Shown here in pieces: positions 13,151 to 17,985 of a stretch of DNA of 17,985 bases (position 1 is its first letter; every line of letters begins with the position of its first letter). The notes below the pieces were generated by a model. It made no database searches and was not told the DNA's origin. It worked only from the letters and a program-made list of their open reading frames with translations. This DNA is from Anaerolineaceae bacterium UBA700 (GTDB lineage: Bacteria > Chloroflexota > Anaerolineae > Anaerolineales > Anaerolineaceae): contig DBMK01000127.1 of assembly GCA_002298885.1 (NCBI GenBank), positions 1 through 17,985 of the forward strand. The letters run 5' to 3'. The position numbers and the translations under genes were made by a program.

Positions 13151-14272
13151 ATGGGGCACCTAAGTGGGCCACAAAGGACAGTGTTAGCGTTGTGGAGTTA
13201 TGGGATCGTGGTGGCCAAAACGTGCGGCTTGAGTCAGGTAGTAGCGAGCTTAGCCAGTAATTTCGGTGAAAAAGAAAGCAATTTGAGGCAGCGTTTGCGG
13301 GAATGGTATTGGGACAAGCAAGACAAGCAGGGCAAGAAGCGGATCGATTGGCAAGTCAGTCAGAGTTTTGGGCCGCTTTTGAAGTGGGTTCTTGCCCAAT
13401 GGGCAGCGGAAGAACGGCAGATGGTATTAGCGATGGATGCGACCTCGTTGAAGAAGATTTTCGTGGTCCTTTCGATCAGCGTTGTTTACCGGGGATGTGC
13501 GATCCCGGTTGCCTGGGCCGTTTTGAGCGAAGGGCAACCCGGTTCTTGGAAAGAGCCCTGGCTAAATTTGTTCAAGGGACTGAACCGTACCGTTCCACCC
13601 GATTGGCTGGTGGTAGTGATGGCAGACCGAGGCTTATATGCTCGTTGGCTGTATGAGGCTATTCAAGAATGTGGGTGGCATCCATTCCTGCGCATCAACT
13701 TGCGTAGTATGTATCGCCCAAAAGGGACGGCTCGATTCTTGCCATTAAAGCAATTACTTCCCTCTTCTGGGTCGATTTGGGCTGGATGGGTAACTTGTTT
13801 TGCGAAGAACTCGATCGAAGGCACCTTGCTGGCCTGCTGGGGCACTCAATACAAAGAACCCTGGCTGATCCTGACGGACCTCCCGCCTGCCCAAGCCTCG
13901 GCTGCCTGGTACGGGATGCGCAGCTGGATCGAGGATAGCTTCAAGGACCTTAAACGAGGTGGTTGGCAATGGCAATACACCCGCATGATCGACCCTGCAC
14001 GAGCAGCCCGCTTCTGGTTGGCCCTCGCCGTCGCCACCTTGTGGGTCGTCAGCGTCGGCGGAGAAGTCGATGCCAACTTGCCTGCCAGTTCGCTCGAACT
14101 TTTACCCCCTACTCATATCGCCCGTAGAACGAAATGCCGCCCTTCCCAGCCTCGCTTACTGAGTCGCTTTTCCCGCGGCCTTATTGTTATCCTTGCTGCC
14201 CTTATTGCCCATCGCCCTATCCCTCTTGGCGTTTTCTTCCCTGAACCTTGGCAGCTAAAAACCTACCCTTGA
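13151..14272 (+). CDS. IS4-like DDE transposase
   Basis: A 373-residue transposase that cuts and joins the ends of the surrounding element. The RNase H-fold catalytic residues are probably Asp96 (VLAMDATSLKK), Asp159 (VVVMADRGLYARW) and Glu261 (RSWIEDSFKDLKRGGWQW). The last has the spacing of the IS4-family E region, though the classic YREK residues are altered, so the subgroup is uncertain. Residues 1-70 are basic and could bind the ends. The ATG at 13151 is the first possible start, since an ATG at 13127 in the same frame is closed by TGA, and no good ribosome site is seen. The stop (14270-14272) is inside the right terminal repeat. No frameshift or internal stop is present. Confidence 0.92.
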   Translation: MGHLSGPQRTVLALWSYGIVVAKTCGLSQVVASLASNFGEKESNLRQRLREWYWDKQDKQGKKRIDWQVSQSFGPLLKWVLAQWAAEERQMVLAMDATSLKKIFVVLSISVVYRGCAIPVAWAVLSEGQPGSWKEPWLNLFKGLNRTVPPDWLVVVMADRGLYARWLYEAIQECGWHPFLRINLRSMYRPKGTARFLPLKQLLPSSGSIWAGWVTCFAKNSIEGTLLACWGTQYKEPWLILTDLPPAQASAAWYGMRSWIEDSFKDLKRGGWQWQYTRMIDPARAARFWLALAVATLWVVSVGGEVDANLPASSLELLPPTHIARRTKCRPSQPRLLSRFSRGLIVILAALIAHRPIPLGVFFPEPWQLKTYP

Positions 14273-14357
14273 AAGCTCTCCCCCTCTCCATTCCATGGAG
14301 AGGGGGCCGGGGGGTGAGGTCGTAGCCAAAATTCCCCCGATTCGCGAATTTATTCCC

Positions 14358-14390
14358 GCGTAGTGACGAACCATGTGTTCGCCTCTACGC
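14358..14390. repeat. Small hairpin repeat
   Basis: GCGTAG...GAAC-CATGT-GTTC...CTACGC forms a two-part stem with small internal loops. It lies past the 3' end of the NERD gene (minus strand) and may help terminate it, or may be another dispersed palindrome. Confidence 0.4.
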
Positions 14391-14424
14391 CTAATGAAGA
14401 CTGTTGAGAGCCTGAACTTCCTCT

Positions 14425-15312
14425 TTATTCAATTGGAAAAGCTGTCTTACACTGTGGATAATCCAGGCACACCCAAAAACGTTTCCCCGCTACTTGAGGA
14501 CCACCTTTGGCAATTTTTTCAACCATTTTCTTGCCACATTTCGGGCAAAGCCTTTCAACAAGTGTCTCTTTTTGAGCTGGTGAATGAATGACGCCTGTCA
14601 AATCGTCCGCCAACCTATCGCGGTTGGTCCAAATTATCGCGGCATTGACAGAATCGGCCCTTCCCGTTTGTAGCAACTGGAGCAGGAATTTCTTGTTCAC
14701 TACTCGCACCCCTTTGATTGGGCGGCCTGGCTCGACGAAGCCATTCGTAAAAACGACAACCGGGGTGATCCAGGGCTTAATCTGCAAAACACGTTCGGTT
14801 TCATCCCGGAGCCAGTAGCTGTTTTTCAGCGCCTGGGCAACGAAATCTTTCTCGGGCTTTTTCCCGTTGACCAGGATATCGCTTTCCGTTGTCGTCACCT
14901 TACCGCGGTGTGATTTTGTCTCTAGCAAGGTAATCCCGCTTTTCTGGCTGATAACGATGTGGTCGATATTCCCGTACGGGCTTTCGATATCGTGCAACAC
15001 CACGAAATCATCCCCCAATTGTTCCAGCAGTCCCCCAATATCCTCTTCGGCGTCTGCCCCGCGGTCGGCGCGCCGGATCGTTTTTTCTTTCTTGCGCGAG
15101 TAATTATCAAAAAGGTCCGGGATGACACGCAAAGCGATCAGCAAGATTAATAATCCGGTTCCGCCAATCTGCAGGCTGGAACTGTTGGATAACAAGACCG
15201 TGATGAGGATCACAGCGCCGATGGCAACCAACCCAACCTTAAACAACTGGTTTCGGCGGCTGGCGGCCATTTTACGTGTCGATTTTGCGGCGGTATTATA
15301 GGTTTTTGGCAT
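14425..15312 (-). CDS. Membrane-anchored NERD-domain protein with zinc finger
   Basis: A 295-residue protein in three parts. Two membrane helices (about 23-41 and 48-64) are followed by a basic segment. A NERD nuclease-related domain (about 85-210) has Glu89/Glu90 in GADAEED, Asp117 in YGNIDHIVI, and Glu131 and Lys133 in LLETKS: the full set of the PD-(D/E)xK nuclease fold, so catalysis is possible. A C-terminal topoisomerase-I-type zinc ribbon has cysteines at 256, 259, 282 and 288 (CPKCG...CLDYPQC). The ATG at 15312 is preferred because a TATAAT box (15375-15370) lies between it and the alternative ATG at 15399, whose 29 extra residues look unrelated. Neither start has a clear ribosome site. 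Cellular role unknown; DNA processing or defence at the membrane is conceivable. Confidence 0.85.
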   Translation of the reverse strand: MPKTYNTAAKSTRKMAASRRNQLFKVGLVAIGAVILITVLLSNSSSLQIGGTGLLILLIALRVIPDLFDNYSRKKEKTIRRADRGADAEEDIGGLLEQLGDDFVVLHDIESPYGNIDHIVISQKSGITLLETKSHRGKVTTTESDILVNGKKPEKDFVAQALKNSYWLRDETERVLQIKPWITPVVVFTNGFVEPGRPIKGVRVVNKKFLLQLLQTGRADSVNAAIIWTNRDRLADDLTGVIHSPAQKETLVERLCPKCGKKMVEKIAKGGPQVAGKRFWVCLDYPQCKTAFPIE

Positions 15313-15369
15313 CGGTGGTGTAGAAATTATATGGATAGGGTTCAAGAGGTCGGCATGATCGGTATTTCC

Positions 15370-15375
15370 ATTATA
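15370..15375 (-). promoter_or_regulatory. Possible -10 box of the NERD gene
   Basis: TATAAT on the minus strand, about 57 bases before the ATG at 15312. The matching -35 is weak (TGCAAA at 17 bases). If real, it rules out the upstream start at 15399. Confidence 0.35.
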
Positions 15376-15399
15376 TAAATCCAATCGGATTATTTGCAT

Positions 15400-15740
15400 T
15401 ACAAATATGAAAGAAAATTTGCACGGGTAAATTGCAACTATGCACGGGTTGCCCTCCGCCTCTCTTTTCGTTATACTCTATCCAGAACAAATGTTCCCCA
15501 TCACCTTCTTCCTCGTCTCTCTCCCCCGAATTGTTTCATATTTGTTTTCACGGAACAATTCGTTCCGCGATTCGTTCCAAAACGAATATTGCGTTTCTTT
15601 GAATCAAAGCCCGGTTCAATCCCCGTTACAGCCGTGCTCTTCTACATATTTTAATCGAATCGTTCAATAAACTTTCCTTTGTACCTTAAAAATCAATATC
15701 GCCGCCCCGTATTCGTTTCAAATATTTTTCTTTCTCGGCC
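15400..15740. other. Gene-free AT-rich stretch with small palindromes
   Basis: No credible gene is seen: the plus-strand open frames lack ribosome sites and have biased composition. GCACGGGT is repeated at 15421-15428 and 15442-15449. Near 15550-15590 are small palindromes, GGAAC-AATTC-GTTCC and ATTCGTT-CCAA-AACGAAT. Composition is clearly lower in GC than the neighbours. Confidence 0.5.
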
Positions 15741-15752
15741 CCGGCTCAAAAC

Positions 15753-15769
15753 GGGGGTCACAGACCCCC
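15753..15769. repeat. Solo type B palindrome
   Basis: GGGGGTC-ACA-GACCCCC is the same hairpin as in the clusters at 6638-6930 and 7922-8148, preceded by CCCGGCTCAAAAC and followed by TTAGAGC as there. The family is therefore dispersed, not confined to the clusters. Confidence 0.75.
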
Positions 15770-15790
15770 TTAGAGCATAGATTAGCCTGC

Positions 15791-15906
15791 GAGCGGAAAA
15801 AGGCCAATGCGACAGCCCGGCCGATTCTATCTGGCGAGCGGATACCTCCCCAAGGCAATTGTTTCTCCCCCTCTCCATTCCATGGAGAGGGGGCCGGGGG
15901 GTGAGG
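15791..15906. repeat. Uninterrupted copy of the 116-bp dispersed repeat
   Basis: Starts GAGCGGAAAAAGGCCAATGC and ends GGGGGGTGAGG. It contains the hairpin CCCCCTCTCCATTCCATGG with its complement. It serves as the empty-site reference for the copy broken by the insertion sequence. Confidence 0.8.
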
Positions 15907-15907
15907 T

Positions 15908-16031
15908 TTATTTTTTGGCGACCGGTACATACTCCCCGTACGGCGAAAACTCCACCGCGCCGATGTCGCAGGCCGCGCCGAGGGGGCGGCGGAAACCGCG
16001 CTCGTCGCTGGCGATGGCCGCCCCGAAAAAT
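15908..16031 (-). pseudogene. 3' remnant of a beta-helix/choice-of-anchor surface protein gene
   Basis: Read on the minus strand, the segment encodes ASDERGFRRPLGAACDIGAVEF, then SPYGEYVPVAKK and a TAA stop. The pattern DxRGxxRPxGxACDIGAxEF is the typical end of large secreted parallel beta-helix or choice-of-anchor proteins in Chloroflexota and relatives. Only about 40 codons remain. Upstream the frame meets a stop next to the response-regulator stop, and there is no start codon. The rest of the gene was lost by deletion or recombination, possibly through the adjacent repeat. Confidence 0.7.
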
Positions 16032-16042
16032 CCAAAATTATT

Positions 16043-16720
16043 TTATGAAAGACCCAACTCGCGCGCCTTCAGCGCCGCCTGGGTGCGATCCTGCACGCCC
16101 AGCTTCTGGAAGATGACCGAGACGTAGTTCTTGACCGTGCCCTCGGTGAGGCTCAGGCGCACGGCGATCTCCTTGTTGGTCAGCCCCTTGGCGATGCCGG
16201 CCAGGATCTCCTGCTCGCGCCCCGAAAGCGGCTCGGGGAGGGCGCTTGGGGCAGGGGGGCGGCTGGGCACCAGGCGCGAGAACTCGGCCAGCACCTTGCG
16301 CGCCACGGAGGGCTCGATGAGGGCGCCGCCCTGGGCCACCTTGCGGATGGCCTCGGCCAGCTCCTGCCCGGACACGTCCTTGAGCAGGTACCCCAGGGCG
16401 CCCGCCCGCAGCCCCTCGAAAATATAGTTTTCGTCGTCGAAGGTGGTCAGGATGATCACCCGGGCCTCGGGCCAGCGGGCCAGCAGGCGCCGGGTGGCCT
16501 CCACCCCGTCCATGCCGGGCATGCGCACGTCCATCAGCATCACGTCCGGGCGGACCGCCTCGTAAAGCTGCAGGGCGCCCTGGCCCTCTTCGGCCTCGCC
16601 GGCCACTTCCAGGCCGTCCTCCAGCTCTAACAGGGTGCGCAGGCCGTCGCGCATCAGGCGCTGGTCGTCCACCAGGCACACCCGGATGGGGGCGCTAGCA
16701 GTCGCAGGGCTTGTCGTCAA
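16043..16720 (-). CDS. NarL/LuxR-family response regulator
   Basis: A 225-residue DNA-binding regulator. The receiver domain (about 12-125) has the acidic pair Asp18/Asp19, the phospho-acceptor Asp64 in MLMDVRMPGMDG, the Thr92/Thr93 switch and Lys114. A linker rich in Pro and Ser leads to a GerE/LuxR helix-turn-helix at about 165-225 (LSGREQEILAGIAKGLTNKEIAVRLSLTEGTVKNYVSVIFQKLG). The start is TTG at 16720, supported by AGGAGA 6 bases upstream. This lies inside the end of the kinase gene, giving a 26-base overlap and probable translational coupling. It is the cognate partner of that kinase; targets are unknown. Confidence 0.93.
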   Translation of the reverse strand: MTTSPATASAPIRVCLVDDQRLMRDGLRTLLELEDGLEVAGEAEEGQGALQLYEAVRPDVMLMDVRMPGMDGVEATRRLLARWPEARVIILTTFDDENYIFEGLRAGALGYLLKDVSGQELAEAIRKVAQGGALIEPSVARKVLAEFSRLVPSRPPAPSALPEPLSGREQEILAGIAKGLTNKEIAVRLSLTEGTVKNYVSVIFQKLGVQDRTQAALKARELGLS

Positions 16721-17882
16721 GATGCGTCTCCTGAATTTTCCCGGGGACCGGGGGAAAGGGCAGGCGGAAGGTGAGCTGGGCGCCGCCGCCCGGGCGCGGG
16801 TCGAGGAAAAAGTCGCCGCCCAACATAGCCGCCCGCTCCTTCAAGCCGGTCAGCCCAAACCCGCCCGGGGATAGCTCGGCGGGGATGCCCACCCCGTTGT
16901 CGCTGAGCAGCAGGGTGATCTGCTCGTCGCGCTGTTCCAGGCGCAGCCACACCTCGCTGGCGCGGGCATGGCGCTGGATGTTGGTCAACCCCTCCTGGGC
17001 CGCCCGGTACAGAGCCTGACGGTAAGGCGCCGGCAACGCCTCGGGGCAATCCTCCAGGCTGAGGTTGATGTGCATGCCGGTGGCCTCCTGGATCTGGCCG
17101 GCCAGCCTGGGCAGCGCCTGTTCGAGGGGCAGGTCCTCTTCCACCGAGGCGCGCAGCATGGCCACGGTGCGGCGCAGCTCGCCCAGGCCCTCGCGGATCT
17201 GCTCGCGCACCGTGCCCAGGATCTGCTCGGCCCGCTCCGGGTTGCTGCGTACCAGGCGCTGGGCCCCTTCGAGTTGGACGGATGAGATGGTCAGGCGGTG
17301 GCCGAGGGTGTCGTGCATTTCGCGGGCGATGCGGTTGCGCTCCTGGGTGATGGTCATCTCCTCCAGCCGGGCGGCGTAGTCCTGCAACTGGGCGTGGGCC
17401 TGCTGCAGCTCGGCCAGAAGCTGCTCGCTGCGCTCGCGGTCGCGCATGGCCTGTACGGTGGTCCAGCCGAAGGCGGCGAAGAAGATGTAGCCGGCCATGT
17501 AGGGCAAGAGTTGGATCAGGCCGCTGAATCCCGTGTAGGCGATGAAGATCGCCGCGGTGACCAGGGTGAACACGCCGACCCAGGCCACTCCGGTGCGGTT
17601 GGGGAAGTGGCTGATCGCCATCGGGCTGGTCATGAAGAACAGGATCGGAAAAATACCCCAGCCGGGCTGCAGCATGGTCAGCGCTCCCCCCACCACGGTC
17701 AGCAGGCCCAGGCGCAGGTGCCAGGTGCGCGGTCCGAAGGGTTGGTAATCCGGCAGGGAGAAGAAGAAGACGCCGAATGCAACCAGCAGGCCGGCGGCCC
17801 AGATCCTGCGTTGGGGGTCCTCCACCGAGATCATCCCCGACACGGCCACGGCGATAAACCCGACCACCGCCGGGACGTTCAT
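16695..17882 (-). CDS. NarL-type sensor histidine kinase (HisKA_3)
   Basis: A membrane kinase of 395 residues from the ATG at 17882. That ATG is chosen because AGGAAGGA lies just upstream. An earlier in-frame ATG at 17921 would add 13 residues but has no ribosome site. About five hydrophobic segments fill the first ~145 residues, with no large outside sensor domain. A coiled coil (about 147-180) follows. The HisKA_3 dimerisation domain has the phosphorylated His190 in ERNRIAREMHDTLGHRL. The ATPase domain shows the N box in QEGLTNIQRHA, the G1 box DNGVGIP and the G2 box GGFGLTGLKERAAMLGG. This is the class of LiaS/DesK-like kinases that sense membrane or cell-envelope state. The gene overlaps the regulator by 26 bases. 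Confidence 0.92.
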   Translation of the reverse strand: MNVPAVVGFIAVAVSGMISVEDPQRRIWAAGLLVAFGVFFFSLPDYQPFGPRTWHLRLGLLTVVGGALTMLQPGWGIFPILFFMTSPMAISHFPNRTGVAWVGVFTLVTAAIFIAYTGFSGLIQLLPYMAGYIFFAAFGWTTVQAMRDRERSEQLLAELQQAHAQLQDYAARLEEMTITQERNRIAREMHDTLGHRLTISSVQLEGAQRLVRSNPERAEQILGTVREQIREGLGELRRTVAMLRASVEEDLPLEQALPRLAGQIQEATGMHINLSLEDCPEALPAPYRQALYRAAQEGLTNIQRHARASEVWLRLEQRDEQITLLLSDNGVGIPAELSPGGFGLTGLKERAAMLGGDFFLDPRPGGGAQLTFRLPFPPVPGKIQETHLDDKPCDC

Positions 17883-17985
17883 CAAATCCTTCCTGCTTAG
17901 GCGAGCGATCATATCAATCATTGTACATCAAAGTTAAATGTCGATTTTGGAGATATTGGCGGACCAGGGCAATCGCATTCTACCT

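Larger units (their letters stand above)
13003..14275 (+). mobile_element. Complete IS4-like insertion sequence, 1273 bp
   Basis: The ends are perfect 20-bp inverted repeats, CTTTCAAGGGTAGGTTTTTA on the left and its complement on the right (14256-14275). The flanks are an 11-bp direct duplication, CTCTCCCCCTC, at 12992-13002 and 14276-14286. One transposase gene fills most of it, its stop codon lying inside the right terminal repeat. Intact ends, an exact target duplication and an undamaged gene point to a recent, probably still mobile insertion. An 11-bp duplication suits the IS4 family (commonly 8-13 bp). Confidence 0.93.
12919..14319. repeat. 117-bp dispersed repeat split by the insertion sequence
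   Basis: The left part is 12919-13002 and the right part 14287-14319. Joined, they match the uninterrupted copy at 15791-15906, from GAGCGGAAAAAGGCC to GGGGGGTGAGG, with roughly ten differences. The right end carries CATGGAGAGGGGGCCGG, also found as the end of the array at 1938-2183. Confidence 0.8.

Noticed and set aside
15600..15645. tRNA 3' fragment (GGTTCAATCCC)
   Set aside because: The bases flanking this T-loop-like string do not form a 5-bp T stem, and no acceptor or anticodon arm is found.
15394..15670. Two overlapping plus-strand frames in the AT-rich gap
   Set aside because: No ribosome site, no recognisable domain, and they overlap each other in different frames.

Overview
The window is GC-rich and fits a filamentous or anaerobic Chloroflexota (Anaerolineae-like) genome. 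Pointers are a ROK regulator with a divergent ROK-like kinase, a sugar ABC cassette without its own ATPase, a choice-of-anchor-type surface protein relic, and intergenic regions full of GC-rich hairpin repeats. This placement is inferred from gene content, not from a search.

Layout. (1) 70-6515, minus strand: a carbohydrate-uptake operon reading ROK repressor, ROK-like kinase, lipoprotein substrate-binding protein, then two membrane permeases. It starts at a near-consensus promoter (6487-6515) with a palindromic operator at the start site. A strong stem-loop and a hairpin repeat array separate the binding protein from the permeases. (2) 6638-8150: two clusters of nested palindromic repeats on either side of a secreted lipoprotein with an alpha/alpha-toroid-like region. 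Its only well-placed start codon is ATA. (3) 8201-10369, plus strand: a consensus promoter, a winged-helix regulator, an alpha/beta hydrolase with an N-terminal DUF3887-like domain, and a small two-helix membrane protein. The unit closes at a long stem-loop shared with the convergent ABC-F gene. (4) 10452-12849, minus strand: an ABC-F ATPase preceded by a leader with a promoter, a 28-codon open reading frame and two tandem intrinsic terminators. The end of the small reading frame is complementary to the terminators, so this looks like ribosome-mediated attenuation. (5) 12901-14390: a 116-117 bp repeat interrupted by a complete IS4-like insertion sequence (13003-14275) with 20-bp perfect terminal repeats and an 11-bp target duplication. 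(6) 14425-15312, minus: a membrane-anchored NERD-domain protein with a topoisomerase-type zinc finger. (7) 15400-16031: an intergenic stretch with an uninterrupted copy of the repeat and the last ~40 codons of a surface protein. (8) 16043-17921, minus: a NarL-type two-component pair with overlapping genes.

The main candidate for an undescribed system is the attenuation leader of the ABC-F gene. The second is the modular repeat family, in which the same 24-bp palindromic module sits in the loops of two different hairpins in opposite orientations.
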